From Azomonas tarimensis (GTDB taxonomy: Bacteria > Pseudomonadota > Gammaproteobacteria > Pseudomonadales > Pseudomonadaceae): a stretch of DNA of 64,000 nucleotides. Positions 1-8,437 of the stretch are shown here, piece by piece. Made by a program: the position numbers and the translations under genes. The DNA is taken from positions 118,670 to 182,669 of the forward strand of contig NZ_JBHRXZ010000003.1 of the NCBI RefSeq assembly GCF_042648805.1, read 5' to 3'. Within the stretch, counting starts at the first letter, position 1. Each line of letters begins with the position of its first letter. The notes below the pieces were generated by a model. That model was not told the DNA's origin. It searched no databases and saw nothing but the letters and a program-made list of their open reading frames with translations.

Positions 1-1
1 G

Positions 2-463
2 ACCCACGGCGGCGAGGTGGCCTTTCCTGGAGGTCGGCGCGACCCGGAGGATTCCGATCTGGTAGCCACGGCACTGCGCGAATCGGCAGAGGAGGTCGGT
101 CTCCCACCGGGCATGGTCGAGGTGGTTGGTCCGCTGAGCAGCGTGGTGTCGCGCTACGGTATCCATGTCACGCCCATCGTCGGGCTGGTGCCCGATTACA
201 TGGAATACCACGCCAATGCCTCGGAGATTGCCGCGGTGTTTTCCGTGCCGCTGTCTTTTTTCTGCCAGAACCCGCGCGAGTGCACCCACCGTCTCGATCA
301 TCAAGGCAAGAGCTGGTACGTGCCTTGCTATCGCTATGACAACTACAAGATCTGGGGCCTTACCGCGATGATGATCATCGAGCTGGTCAACCTGGTCTAC
401 GATGCCGGCATCGAGTTGCAGCGCCCCACCGACTCCTTCATCGACCTGAGGTCCCCTTCATGA
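2..463 (+). CDS. CoA pyrophosphatase-type Nudix hydrolase (5' end outside window)
   Basis: This is the C-terminal part of a Nudix hydrolase of the NudL/CoA diphosphatase type, which would split CoA or acyl-CoA into phosphopantetheine and 3',5'-ADP. The reading frame is open from base 2, so the true start lies before the window. The visible part begins with the family signature HGGEVAFPGG, followed by a Nudix helix with the catalytic stretch ALRESAEEVGL. The stop overlaps the start of the carbonic anhydrase-like gene by 4 bases, so the two are probably translationally coupled. Substrate choice within Nudix enzymes is inferred from the HxGEVAFPGG signature only. Confidence 0.85.
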   Translation, partial: THGGEVAFPGGRRDPEDSDLVATALRESAEEVGLPPGMVEVVGPLSSVVSRYGIHVTPIVGLVPDYMEYHANASEIAAVFSVPLSFFCQNPRECTHRLDHQGKSWYVPCYRYDNYKIWGLTAMMIIELVNLVYDAGIELQRPTDSFIDLRSPS

Positions 464-981
464 AATACCGTCTGGGCGATGCCCAAGTGGAAGCCCACCC
501 CGCCAGCTGGATCGCCCCGAGTGCAAGCCTGGTCGGCAAGGTACGCCTGGAGGCGGGCGCGAGCGTCTGGTTTGGCACGGTGCTGCGCGGCGACAACGAA
601 CTGATCCATGTCGGCGAGAACAGCAACGTGCAGGACGGTACCGTGATGCACACCGACATGGGCCATCCGCTGACCCTGGGCAAGGGCGTGACCGTCGGCC
701 ACAACGCCATGCTGCACGGCTGCGAAGTGGGTGACTACAGCCTGATCGGCATCAATGCGGTGATCCTCAACGGAGTCAAGATCGGCAGGCATTGTCTGAT
801 CGGAGCCAATACGCTGATCCCAGAGGGCCGGGAAATTCCTGATGGCTCGCTGGTCATGGGCTCTCCAGGCAAGGTGGTCCGGCAGCTCAGCGAGGAGCAG
901 ATGCGCGGCCTCGAGGCCAGTGCCGAGCACTACGTGGCCAACGCCCGGCGCTATGCCAGCCAGCTGCAGGAACAGGAATGA
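460..981 (+). CDS. gamma-class carbonic anhydrase family protein (YrdA/PaaY-like)
   Basis: The 173-aa product is a left-handed beta-helix (hexapeptide-repeat) protein of the gamma carbonic anhydrase family. Three histidines, H64, H81 and H86, sit where the trimer's metal ligands are expected, and hexapeptide repeats run from about residue 18 to 140. The C-terminal helix, about residues 145-170, is typical. Bacterial YrdA-like members bind zinc or iron but often show little or no carbonic anhydrase activity in vitro, so the reaction is uncertain. It starts inside the upstream Nudix gene by 4 bases and its stop overlaps the DUF1289 start by 4 bases, giving a tight three-gene unit. Confidence 0.9.
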   Translation: MKYRLGDAQVEAHPASWIAPSASLVGKVRLEAGASVWFGTVLRGDNELIHVGENSNVQDGTVMHTDMGHPLTLGKGVTVGHNAMLHGCEVGDYSLIGINAVILNGVKIGRHCLIGANTLIPEGREIPDGSLVMGSPGKVVRQLSEEQMRGLEASAEHYVANARRYASQLQEQE

Positions 982-1172
982 GCGATCCCGACAAGGCGGT
1001 CAGGTCGCCCTGCGTCAGCCTCTGCGCCCTGGATGACGATGACATCTGCGTCGGCTGCCAGCGTACCGCCGCCGAGATCACCCGCTGGGGCCGCATGAGC
1101 AACGACGAGCGGCGCCAGGTGCTGCTGCGTTGCCATGAGCGCGCCCGTGAGCGCGGTCAGCTGTTCGGCTGA
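978..1172 (+). CDS. DUF1289 small cysteine-rich protein
   Basis: The product is a 64-aa cytosolic protein with four cysteines (C12, C16, C24, C27) spaced C-x3-C-x7-C-x2-C, a pattern of the DUF1289 family (YdhL-like), followed by a basic helical tail. The cysteines suggest a metal or Fe-S site, but no function is established for the family. The ATG overlaps the stop of the carbonic anhydrase-like gene by 4 bases, so it is probably translated from the same mRNA. An association with that protein is possible but is inferred only from context. Confidence 0.85.
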   Translation: MSDPDKAVRSPCVSLCALDDDDICVGCQRTAAEITRWGRMSNDERRQVLLRCHERARERGQLFG

Positions 1173-1218
1173 TCAGGTCCGTCTTTCCTTCGTTTGTTTT
1201 CGATTTCTCGAGGTTGCT

Positions 1219-2400
1219 ATGCCCCGTATTGGCACTCCGCTGTCATCCAGCGCCGTTCGTGTTCTGCTTTGTGGTTCCGGCGAGCTGGGCAAGGAAGTGG
1301 TCATCGAACTGCAACGGCTGGGCGTCGAGGTGATCGCCGTCGACCGCTATGCCCATGCCCCCGCGATGCAGGTGGCCCACCGCAGCCATGTGGTGGACAT
1401 GCTCGACGGAGCCGCCTTGCGGGCGGTGATCGAGCGGGAGCAGCCGCACTACATCGTGCCGGAAATCGAGGCGCTCGCCACCGGCACCCTGGTCGAACTG
1501 GAGGCCGAGGGCTTTACCGTGATTCCCACCGCCAAGGCGGCCCAGCTGACGATGAATCGAGAGGGCATTCGCCGCCTAGCGGCCGAGGAGCTGGGCCTGC
1601 CGACCTCGCCTTATCACTTTGCCGACAGCCTCGAGGATTATCGGGCCGCTGTCGAAAAGCTCGGCTTTCCCTGTGTGGTCAAGCCCATCATGAGTTCGTC
1701 CGGCAAGGGACAGAGTCTTCTCAAGGGGGCGGAGGATGTGGAGCCAGCCTGGCGTTATGCCCAGGAAGGCGGCCGGGCTGGCAAGGGCCGGGTGATCGTC
1801 GAGGGCTTCATCGATTTCGATTACGAGATCACCCTGCTGACCGTGCGACACGTCGGCGGGACAGGTTTCTGTGCACCAGTGGGGCACCGCCAGGTCAAGG
1901 GCGATTATCAGGAATCCTGGCAACCGCAGGCCATGAGCCCCGCCGCGCTCGCCGAGTCCGAGCGCATCGCCCGCGCGGTCACCGAGGCGCTGGGGGGCCG
2001 CGGTCTGTTCGGTGTGGAGCTGTTCGTCAAGGGAGATCAGGTCTGGTTCAGCGAAGTGTCGCCGCGCCCACACGATACCGGGCTGGTAACCCTGATCTCT
2101 CAGGATCTGTCGGAGTTCGCCCTGCATGCGAGGGCGATTCTCGGGCTGCCCATCCCGCTGGTCCGCCAGCTGGGCCCTGCGGCGTCGGCCGTGGTACTGG
2201 TCGAGGGCGAGTCCGGTCAGGTGAGTTTCGGCAACCTGGCTGCGGCGCTGAGCGAGCCGGACACCGCGTTGCGGCTGTTTGGCAAGCCTGAGGTCAAGGG
2301 GCAGCGGCGGATGGGCGTGGCCCTGGCCCGTGACATCTCGACAGAGGCCGCGCGGGCCAAGGCGATGCGTGCCGCCGAGGCCATCAAGATCGAGCTCTAG
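1219..2400 (+). CDS. purT: formate-dependent phosphoribosylglycinamide formyltransferase 2
   Basis: The 393-aa PurT uses ATP and formate to formylate GAR in purine synthesis. It is closely similar along its whole length to E. coli PurT as I remember it: N-terminal nucleotide-fold motif GSGELGKE, the strings MNREGIRRLAAEE and KPIMSSSGKGQ of the ATP-grasp domain, and the late motifs APVGHRQ and EVSPRPHDTG that line the active site. An in-frame upstream start at 1135 exists, but the ATG at 1219 gives the family N-terminus (MPRIGTPL) and lies outside the preceding gene, so it was chosen. It is separated from the convergent corB-like gene by a long imperfect palindrome. Confidence 0.97.
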   Translation: MPRIGTPLSSSAVRVLLCGSGELGKEVVIELQRLGVEVIAVDRYAHAPAMQVAHRSHVVDMLDGAALRAVIEREQPHYIVPEIEALATGTLVELEAEGFTVIPTAKAAQLTMNREGIRRLAAEELGLPTSPYHFADSLEDYRAAVEKLGFPCVVKPIMSSSGKGQSLLKGAEDVEPAWRYAQEGGRAGKGRVIVEGFIDFDYEITLLTVRHVGGTGFCAPVGHRQVKGDYQESWQPQAMSPAALAESERIARAVTEALGGRGLFGVELFVKGDQVWFSEVSPRPHDTGLVTLISQDLSEFALHARAILGLPIPLVRQLGPAASAVVLVEGESGQVSFGNLAAALSEPDTALRLFGKPEVKGQRRMGVALARDISTEAARAKAMRAAEAIKIEL

Positions 2401-2556
2401 TGGCCCGTGCGGTCAGTTGGTTAACTCACGTTCGGATGCTCGTGGTTCCGAGACAAGGCGTTGCGACGAGCCATGGCTGGGCTATGGCGACGAGCGGCAA
2501 CGCAGTATCGGGGCCGTGAGCGCCGAAGTCGACTAACTGAACTAACCGCACAGGCC
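2401..2556. repeat. about 155-bp imperfect palindrome between convergent genes
   Basis: The whole gap between the purT stop and the corB-like stop reads as one long imperfect inverted repeat. The outer arms, about 2402-2420 and 2535-2555, share GGCC-x-GTGCGGT-x-AGTT against its complement. Inner segments such as the GCGTTGC near 2458 and GCAACGC near 2499 also pair. The centre is near 2480. No open frame there looks coding. It could be a dispersed palindromic element of pseudomonads or a folded bidirectional 3' end. It has no T-run and no transposase. Confidence 0.55.
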
Positions 2557-2557
2557 C

Positions 2558-3841
2558 CTAGCGCGGGTCGTCCGTCTCGGGCTGAGCCGCAATGGCCCAG
2601 GCCCGCACACTTTTCACGCGGTTGTCTGACGCCTGGAGAATCTCCAGGCGATAGCCCCCGACCTGCACGCAGACGCCGCTGTCGGGAATCTGCTCCAGCG
2701 CTTCGGTGATCAGGCCGTTGAGCGTCTTCGGGCCATCGACCGGCAGCTCCCAGCCCAGCGCCCGATTGATGTCGCGCAGGTAGGCCGCACCATCGATCAC
2801 CAGCGTGCCGTCATCCTGGGGGTGGATATCCGGACTGCGCAGGGCGTCGTAGTTGCTGAACTCCCCGACGATTTCCTCGAGGATGTCTTCGAGGGTGACG
2901 ATGCCGAGCACATCGCCATATTCGTCGACGACGATGGCAATACGGCGTTTCTGTTTCTGGAAGTTCACCAGCTGGGTCGACAGCGGTGTGTTCTCCGGCA
3001 CGAAGTAGGGCTCCCGGCACGCCGCCAGCAAACCTTCCTTGGTCAGCTCGTCGTGGCTCAGCAGGCGGGCAATGTGGCGCATGTGCACCACGCCCTGAAT
3101 CTGGTTGATGTCCTTGGTGAACACTGGCAGCCGGGTGTGTGGGGTGCTGCGCAATTGCGCGAGGATGGCGTCGATGTCATCGTCCAGATCGATTCCCGCG
3201 ACCTCATTGCGCGGAATCATGATGTCATCGACCGTCACCTTCTCCAGGTCGAGGATCCCCAGCAGCATGTTCTGCCTGTTCAACGGGAGACCGCCGCCTG
3301 ATTCGCGCACCACGCTGCGCAGTTCTTCGCTGGACAGGCTGTCCTGGCCCTGGTGGCTGGTATCGAAGCCGAGCATTCGCAGCAGGCCGTTGCTGATCCA
3401 GTTCAGTACGATGACCAGCGGGTAGAGCACGGTCTGCAGCAGCTTGAGCGGCAGGCTGAACGGGTAGGCGACGAGTTCGGGGCGCATCGCGGCGAGGGTC
3501 TTGGGGGTGATCTCGCCAAAGATCAGCAGGGCGATGGTCAGGCCGACAGTAGCAATCAGGATGCCGGCCTCGCCCCAGACCTGCATGGCCAGCACGGTGG
3601 CGATGGCCGATGCGAGGATGTTGACGAAGTTGTTGCCGACCAGGATGGTGCCGAGCAGTCGATCTGGTCGCTCCAGCAGGCGACTCGCCCGCAGTGCGCC
3701 GCGATGGCCTTCCTGGGCCTGGTGGCGCAGGCGGTAACGGTTGAGGCTGAGTAGCCCCGTTTCCGAACTCGAGAAGAACGACGAGCACAGCAGGAGAATG
3801 ATCAGCAGGCCGATCTGCAGGGCTGGATGTAGGTGCTCCAA
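2558..3841 (-). CDS. CNNM/CorC-family membrane protein (HlyC/CorC transporter)
   Basis: The 427-aa inner-membrane protein has the architecture of the CorB/YfjD family. An N-terminal DUF21 (CNNM) domain of about four hydrophobic segments spans residues 5-190, a CBS pair follows at about 205-330 (VDDIMIPR, VVDEYGDVLGIVTLEDILEEIVGEF), and a CorC_HlyC domain closes the protein at about 345-420. Relatives are linked to magnesium or cobalt efflux and to membrane-ion homeostasis. The cargo here is not shown by the sequence. It lies 10 bases downstream of the ypjD-like gene and is probably co-transcribed with it. Confidence 0.92.
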   Translation of the reverse strand: MEHLHPALQIGLLIILLLCSSFFSSSETGLLSLNRYRLRHQAQEGHRGALRASRLLERPDRLLGTILVGNNFVNILASAIATVLAMQVWGEAGILIATVGLTIALLIFGEITPKTLAAMRPELVAYPFSLPLKLLQTVLYPLVIVLNWISNGLLRMLGFDTSHQGQDSLSSEELRSVVRESGGGLPLNRQNMLLGILDLEKVTVDDIMIPRNEVAGIDLDDDIDAILAQLRSTPHTRLPVFTKDINQIQGVVHMRHIARLLSHDELTKEGLLAACREPYFVPENTPLSTQLVNFQKQKRRIAIVVDEYGDVLGIVTLEDILEEIVGEFSNYDALRSPDIHPQDDGTLVIDGAAYLRDINRALGWELPVDGPKTLNGLITEALEQIPDSGVCVQVGGYRLEILQASDNRVKSVRAWAIAAQPETDDPR

Positions 3842-3851
3842 AGGGGCCGCC

Positions 3852-4652
3852 TCAGATATGCAGGATGAATTCGCGGACCAGCTTGCTGCCGAAGTACGCC
3901 AGCATCAACAGGCAGAAACCTGCGAGAGTCCAGCGGATGGCCGTATGCCCGCGCCAGCCCAGCTGGTGCCGGCCCCACAGCAGGAGACCGAAGACGGCCC
4001 AGGCAACCATGGAGAAAAAGGTCTTGTGGACCAGATGCTGGGCAAACAGGTCGTCAAGGAAGATCCAGCCGGTCAGCAGTGACGCGCAGAGCAGGATCCA
4101 GCCCGCCCAGAGAAAGCCGAACAGCAGGCTTTCCATGGTCTGCAGCGGCGGGAAGTTGCGGATCAAGCCCGCCGGGTGCTTGTGCTTGAGGTGATGGTCC
4201 TGCAGGTGCAGCAGCAGCGCCTGGAAGATGGCGATGGTGAACATGCCGTAGGCCAGGATCGACAGCAGGATGTGAGCGAGGATGCCGAACTGGTCGGTGA
4301 TCACGGGCGCCGTGCCTGTAGGCGCGAACTCTGCGGCCAGCACCGTGAGGCTGCCAAGCGGGAACAGCAGCAACAGCAGGTTTTCCACCGGCATGCGGCG
4401 CAGCGCCATGAGGATCAGCAGGATCACGGCGCCAGCGATGAGGCTCGCCGCAGAGAAGAAGTCCAGGTGCAACCCGCTCGGCACCATCAACTGGTGGAAC
4501 AGGCTGAAGCCATGGGCGATCAATGCCAGCGCACCCAGCACCAGCAGCAGACGCTTGTCCGGTGCGGTACGTTGCGCCAGGTGATAGCCCTGGTATCCGG
4601 TGGCCCCGGCGTAGAGGCAGGCGGCAGCGAGGCTGGGCAGCAGCGGGTGCAT
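3852..4652 (-). CDS. YpjD/CcsA-like inner membrane protein
   Basis: The 266-aa polytopic protein belongs to the cytochrome c assembly (CcsA/YpjD) family, with about eight hydrophobic segments. The ATG at 4652 gives the usual N-terminus (MHPLLPSLAA, first membrane segment), whereas the frame open to 4820 would add 56 polar residues that run into the ffh leader. In pseudomonads this gene stands divergently next to ffh, as here. A role in heme handling is suggested only by the family. The divergent starts are 185 bp apart, so promoters for ffh and this gene must lie at 4653-4837. Confidence 0.85.
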   Translation of the reverse strand: MHPLLPSLAAACLYAGATGYQGYHLAQRTAPDKRLLLVLGALALIAHGFSLFHQLMVPSGLHLDFFSAASLIAGAVILLILMALRRMPVENLLLLLFPLGSLTVLAAEFAPTGTAPVITDQFGILAHILLSILAYGMFTIAIFQALLLHLQDHHLKHKHPAGLIRNFPPLQTMESLLFGFLWAGWILLCASLLTGWIFLDDLFAQHLVHKTFFSMVAWAVFGLLLWGRHQLGWRGHTAIRWTLAGFCLLMLAYFGSKLVREFILHI

Positions 4653-4837
4653 AATTCCTGGAAGCGAGCTGGAAAAGAGCTCGAGTGTGTCATAAACGTC
4701 AAGGCCGCAAAAGCGTCCTTGGCGCTGGCTGCAGAGGCTGCGCGGCGCCTCGCAATAAAACGCCGATGGTTGGGGTACCGGCCGGGGACCGCCAGCTTCT
4801 ATAATCGCACCCCTCGGCACACCAGTGTGGAAGGCTC

Positions 4838-6211
4838 ATGTTCGAAAACCTTACCGACCGTCTCTCCCAGACCCTTCGCCATGTCACCGGCAAGGCCAAG
4901 CTGAGCGAGGACAATATCAAGGACACCTTGCGCGAGGTGCGCATGGCGCTGCTGGAGGCGGATGTCGCGCTGCCGGTGGTCAAGGACTTCGTCAGCAAGG
5001 TGAAGGAGCGGGCGGTGGGCACGGAAGTGTCCAAGAGCCTGACGCCCGGACAGGCCTTCGTGAAGATCGTCCGCGCCGAGCTCGAGGAGCTGATGGGGGC
5101 TGCCAACGAGGACCTGGCCCTCAATGCGGCGCCACCGGCGGTGGTCTTGATGGCTGGCCTGCAAGGTGCGGGCAAGACCACCACGGTCGGCAAGCTCGCG
5201 CGCTTTCTGAAAGAGCGCAAGAAGAAGTCCGTGCTGGTGGTTTCTGCCGACGTCTATCGCCCGGCGGCCATCAAGCAGCTGGAGACACTCGCTGGCGAGG
5301 TGGGGGTTACCTTCTTCCCGTCCGACATCAGTCAGAAGCCTGTGGATATCGCCCAGGCGGCGATTCGCGAGGCAAAGCTCAAGTTCATCGATGTGGTGCT
5401 CGTCGACACCGCGGGACGGTTGCATGTCGACGCCGAGATGATGGATGAGATCAAGGCCGTCCACGCCGCGATCAAGCCCGTTGAGACGCTGTTCGTGGTC
5501 GATGCCATGACCGGCCAGGACGCCGCCAACACCGCCAAGGCATTCAACGACGCCTTGCCGCTGACCGGCGTCGTGCTCACCAAGGTGGACGGCGACGCGC
5601 GTGGCGGTGCGGCGCTTTCGGTGCGGCACATCACCGGCAAACCGATCAAGTTCATCGGCATGGGCGAGCGCAGCGATGCGCTCGATCCCTTCCACCCGGA
5701 TCGGGTCGCCTCGCGCATTCTAGGCATGGGCGACGTGCTCAGTCTCATCGAGCAGGCCGAGCACACCCTTGATCGCGAGAAGGCCGAGAAGCTCACCCGC
5801 AAGCTGAAGAAGGGCAAGGGCTTCGACCTCGAGGATTTCCGCGACCAGATTCGCCAGATGAAGAGCATGGGTGGCTTCGGCAGCCTGATGGAGAAGTTGC
5901 CCACCATGGGCGGCATGAACCTCTCGCAGATGGGCGGCATGCAGGGGGCGGCGGAAAAGCAGTTCGGCCAGATGGAGGCGATCATCGATTCGATGACCCC
6001 CGCCGAGCGTCGCAACCCCGACATCATCAGTGGCTCGCGCAAGCGACGCATCGCCCTGGGCTCCGGCACCCAGGTGCAGGACGTCGGTCGCCTGATCAAG
6101 CAGCACAAGCAGATGCAGAAGATGATGAAGAAGGTCACCGGCAAGGGCGGGATGGCCAAGATGATGCGCGGCATGGGCGGCATGTTCCCCGGCGGGATGC
6201 CGAAGCTCTGA
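4838..6211 (+). CDS. ffh: signal recognition particle protein Ffh
   Basis: The 457-aa SRP54-type GTPase binds 4.5S RNA and signal sequences of nascent inner-membrane proteins and docks with FtsY. It has an N-terminal helical bundle (residues 1-85) and a GTPase G domain with P-loop GLQGAGKTT at 107-115, DTAGR near 190 and TKVDGDARGG near 247. A methionine-rich M domain (about 325-457) ends in runs of GM residues. The length matches the family. It is encoded upstream of rpsP-rimM-trmD-rplS, as in other pseudomonads, but a 187-bp gap with its own promoter-like sequence separates them. Confidence 0.98.
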   Translation: MFENLTDRLSQTLRHVTGKAKLSEDNIKDTLREVRMALLEADVALPVVKDFVSKVKERAVGTEVSKSLTPGQAFVKIVRAELEELMGAANEDLALNAAPPAVVLMAGLQGAGKTTTVGKLARFLKERKKKSVLVVSADVYRPAAIKQLETLAGEVGVTFFPSDISQKPVDIAQAAIREAKLKFIDVVLVDTAGRLHVDAEMMDEIKAVHAAIKPVETLFVVDAMTGQDAANTAKAFNDALPLTGVVLTKVDGDARGGAALSVRHITGKPIKFIGMGERSDALDPFHPDRVASRILGMGDVLSLIEQAEHTLDREKAEKLTRKLKKGKGFDLEDFRDQIRQMKSMGGFGSLMEKLPTMGGMNLSQMGGMQGAAEKQFGQMEAIIDSMTPAERRNPDIISGSRKRRIALGSGTQVQDVGRLIKQHKQMQKMMKKVTGKGGMAKMMRGMGGMFPGGMPKL

Positions 6212-6234
6212 AGGGCCGGCAGGGGCGCTGGGGG

Positions 6235-6272
6235 CGAAGGCTGAACGGTTTTCGTCCAGCGCTCAGCCTTCG
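6235..6272. repeat. inverted repeat between ffh and rpsP
   Basis: Perfect 10-bp arms (CGAAGGCTGA at 6235-6244 and its complement at 6263-6272) enclose an 18-base loop just after the ffh stop. There is no T-run on either side, so it is a hairpin that may protect or end the ffh mRNA rather than a clear intrinsic terminator. Confidence 0.45.
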
Positions 6273-6304
6273 GCCGCTGCTGTCGGCTTCGCTTAAATTC
6301 CCGT

Positions 6305-6332
6305 TTGCAAACTGTCCGATAATCTTTAGAAT
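6305..6332 (+). promoter_or_regulatory. candidate sigma-70 promoter for rpsP-rimM-trmD-rplS
   Basis: A TTGCAA box (6305-6310) and a TAGAAT box (6327-6332) are separated by 16 bases, in the AT-richer stretch upstream of rpsP. The spacing and position fit the main promoter of this ribosomal operon; identified by eye only. Confidence 0.5.
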
Positions 6333-6398
6333 GTGCGGCCTTTCGGCCTACTGGCCCGAATCCCGTTTTGCAGCACCGACTACAGGAACGATGTTCAC

Positions 6399-6656
6399 AT
6401 GGTAACCATTCGTCTCGCCCGTGGCGGCTCCAAGAAGCGCCCTTTCTATCACCTGACCGTCACCGACAGCCGCAATGCCCGCGACGGTCGCTTCGTTGAG
6501 CGTATCGGCTTCTTCAACCCGATCGCCCGCGGTGGTGAAGTGCGCCTCTCGGTCGACCAGGATCGCGCCAGCTACTGGCTGAGCCAGGGCGCCCAGCCGT
6601 CCGAGCGCGTAGCTACTCTGCTGAAGGAAGCCGGCAAGACCGCCGTTGCAGCCTGA
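6399..6656 (+). CDS. rpsP: 30S ribosomal protein S16
   Basis: The 85-aa small-subunit protein S16 binds 16S rRNA early in assembly of the 5' domain. The N-terminus MVTIRLARGGSKKRPFY and the internal ERIGFFNPIA are typical. The open frame extends upstream to 6333, but the ATG at 6399, preceded by an AGGA at 6384-6387, gives the standard N-terminus. It is first in the operon rpsP-rimM-trmD-rplS, and rimM begins 5 bases after its stop. Confidence 0.98.
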   Translation: MVTIRLARGGSKKRPFYHLTVTDSRNARDGRFVERIGFFNPIARGGEVRLSVDQDRASYWLSQGAQPSERVATLLKEAGKTAVAA

Positions 6657-6661
6657 AGCAC

Positions 6662-7198
6662 ATGATCACGACGCCTGCTCCGGCCGATAACCTTCTGGTG
6701 CTCGGCAAGATCGTATCGGTGCATGGCATTCGCGGAGAGGTGAAGATCTATTCTTTCACCGATCCGATTGACAACCTGCTGAATTACCGTCGCTGGACGC
6801 TCAAGCGAGGTGACGAGATCCGTCAGGCTGAAATGCTCCGGGGGCGGGCGCAGGGCAATGTCCTGGTGGCCAAGCTCCGTGGGCTGGATGATCGTGAAGA
6901 GGCGCGTACCTTCGCCGACTTCGAGATCTGCGTGCCGCGGCACGAACTGCCCGAACTGGGCAGGGATGAGTATTACTGGCATCAGCTGGTCGGCCTCAGG
7001 GTGATCGATCAGCAGGGTCGGTTGCTCGGCAAGATCGATCATCTGCTGGAAACCGGCGCCAACGATGTCATGGCGGTCAAGCCCTGCCCGGGCAGCCTTG
7101 ATGATCGGGAGCGCTTGCTGCCCTACATCGATCAGTGCGTGCTGTCGGTGGACCTGGAGTCAGGTGAGATGCGTGTCGACTGGGACGCGGACTTCTGA
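6662..7198 (+). CDS. rimM: 16S rRNA processing protein RimM
   Basis: The 178-aa ribosome maturation factor binds S19 and helps 30S head assembly. It has the two expected domains: an N-terminal RimM beta-barrel (residues 8-95, with GKIVSVHGIRGEVKIYSF at the front) and a C-terminal PRC-barrel (about 103-176, with the family string YYWHQLVGLRV at its start and GANDVMAVKP inside). It lies 5 bases after rpsP and 10 bases before trmD. Confidence 0.97.
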   Translation: MITTPAPADNLLVLGKIVSVHGIRGEVKIYSFTDPIDNLLNYRRWTLKRGDEIRQAEMLRGRAQGNVLVAKLRGLDDREEARTFADFEICVPRHELPELGRDEYYWHQLVGLRVIDQQGRLLGKIDHLLETGANDVMAVKPCPGSLDDRERLLPYIDQCVLSVDLESGEMRVDWDADF

Positions 7199-7208
7199 GC
7201 CGGTTGCG

Positions 7209-7976
7209 ATGCGTATAGAGGTCATCACCCTGTTTCCCGGCATGTTCGCTGCGATCAGCGAGCATGGGATCACCAGCCGGGCGGTCAAGCAGAACCTGCT
7301 TCAGGTCAACTGCCTGAACCCCCGGACCTGGACCGAGGATCGTCACCAGACGGTGGATGATCGACCCTTCGGAGGCGGCCCCGGCATGGTGATGAAGATC
7401 AAGCCGCTTGAAGGCGCACTCGCTGCAGCCCGACAGGCGGCGGGTGATGAGGCGAAGGTGATCTACCTTTCGCCCCAGGGGCGGCCGCTGAACCAGCAGG
7501 GCGTGCGAGAGCTGGCGAAGGAAGCGGCGTTGATCCTGATCGCCGGGCGTTATGAAGGCATCGACGAGCGTTTCATCGAAACGCATGTGGATGAAGAGTG
7601 GTCGATTGGCGATTACGTGCTGTCTGGCGGCGAATTGCCGGCCATGGTGTTGATCGATGCGGTGACCCGTCTGCTTCCCGGAGCCTTGGGTCATGCCGAT
7701 TCAGCCGAGGAGGACTCGTTCAGCGATGGCCTGCTCGACTGCCCGCACTACACCCGACCCGAGGTGTATGAGGGAAAACGTGTTCCGGATGTGCTGCTTA
7801 GCGGCAACCATGAACACATCCGGCGCTGGCGTCTCATGCAGTCCCTTGGAAGGACCTGGGAACGCCGCGCTGATCTTCTGGATAGCCGCTCGCTTTCTGG
7901 AGAAGAGAAGAAGCTGCTGGAGGAATACATCCGCCAGCGGGACGATAGACAAGGTATCGATGGCACGTCCGACTGA
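7209..7976 (+). CDS. trmD: tRNA (guanine-N1-)-methyltransferase TrmD
   Basis: The 255-aa SPOUT methyltransferase makes m1G37 in tRNAs, preventing +1 frameshifts. The ATG at 7209 gives MRIEVITLFPGMF, the usual start, while the longer frame from 7065 runs through rimM. The trefoil-knot residues that hold AdoMet are visible as LSPQGRPL (about 78-85), AGRYEGIDERF (about 110-120) and SIGDYVLSGGELPA (about 130-143). The C-terminal tRNA-binding domain includes PHYTRPEVYEG. It is the third gene of the ribosomal operon. Confidence 0.98.
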   Translation: MRIEVITLFPGMFAAISEHGITSRAVKQNLLQVNCLNPRTWTEDRHQTVDDRPFGGGPGMVMKIKPLEGALAAARQAAGDEAKVIYLSPQGRPLNQQGVRELAKEAALILIAGRYEGIDERFIETHVDEEWSIGDYVLSGGELPAMVLIDAVTRLLPGALGHADSAEEDSFSDGLLDCPHYTRPEVYEGKRVPDVLLSGNHEHIRRWRLMQSLGRTWERRADLLDSRSLSGEEKKLLEEYIRQRDDRQGIDGTSD

Positions 7977-7998
7977 CCTGCCTTAGGAGCATAGAGAA

Positions 7999-8349
7999 AT
8001 GACCAACAAGATTATTCAGCAGATCGAAGCCGAGCAGATGACCAAGGAAATTCCGGTCTTCGCTCCCGGCGACACCGTAGTCGTACAGGTAAAGGTCAAG
8101 GAAGGCGAGCGTTCGCGTCTGCAGGCCTTCGAAGGCGTGGTCATTGGCAAGCGTAACCGTGGTCTGAACAGCGCCTTCACCGTGCGCAAGATTTCCAGCG
8201 GTGTAGGTGTCGAGCGTACCTTCCAGACCTACAGCCCGCTGGTCGACAGCGTGGCCGTCAAGCGTCGTGGTGACGTACGCAAGGCCAAGCTGTACTACCT
8301 CCGCGCGCTGTCCGGCAAGGCTGCACGCATCAAGGAAAAGCTGTCCTGA
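7999..8349 (+). CDS. rplS: 50S ribosomal protein L19
   Basis: The 116-aa large-subunit protein L19 sits at the 30S/50S interface. The whole sequence is typical of the family, including FAPGDTVVVQVKVKEG, FEGVVIGKRNRG and the basic C-terminal KAKLYYLR. A strong ribosome site (TAGGAG at 7984-7989) precedes the ATG. It is last in the operon and is followed at once by an intrinsic terminator. Confidence 0.98.
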   Translation: MTNKIIQQIEAEQMTKEIPVFAPGDTVVVQVKVKEGERSRLQAFEGVVIGKRNRGLNSAFTVRKISSGVGVERTFQTYSPLVDSVAVKRRGDVRKAKLYYLRALSGKAARIKEKLS

Positions 8350-8367
8350 TCGGACCGCTTCACTGGG

Positions 8368-8393
8368 AAAGCAGCCTTCGGGCTGCTTTTTTT
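8368..8393 (+). terminator. intrinsic terminator of the rpsP-rplS operon
   Basis: GCAGCC, a TTCG tetraloop and GGCTGC are followed by seven T residues, 20 bases after the rplS stop. The preceding A run can extend the stem. Confidence 0.9.
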
Positions 8394-8437
8394 CGTTTAA
8401 AGGGAACAGGTTCCCGCTTCCCGTTGGATGGCTTTGC

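Noticed and set aside
1135..1218. Earlier start for purT
   Set aside because: It lies inside the DUF1289 gene and adds residues not seen in PurT; the ATG at 1219 gives the family N-terminus.
4653..4820. Earlier start for the YpjD-like protein
   Set aside because: The 56 added residues are polar and cover the ffh leader; the first membrane helix starts right after the ATG at 4652.
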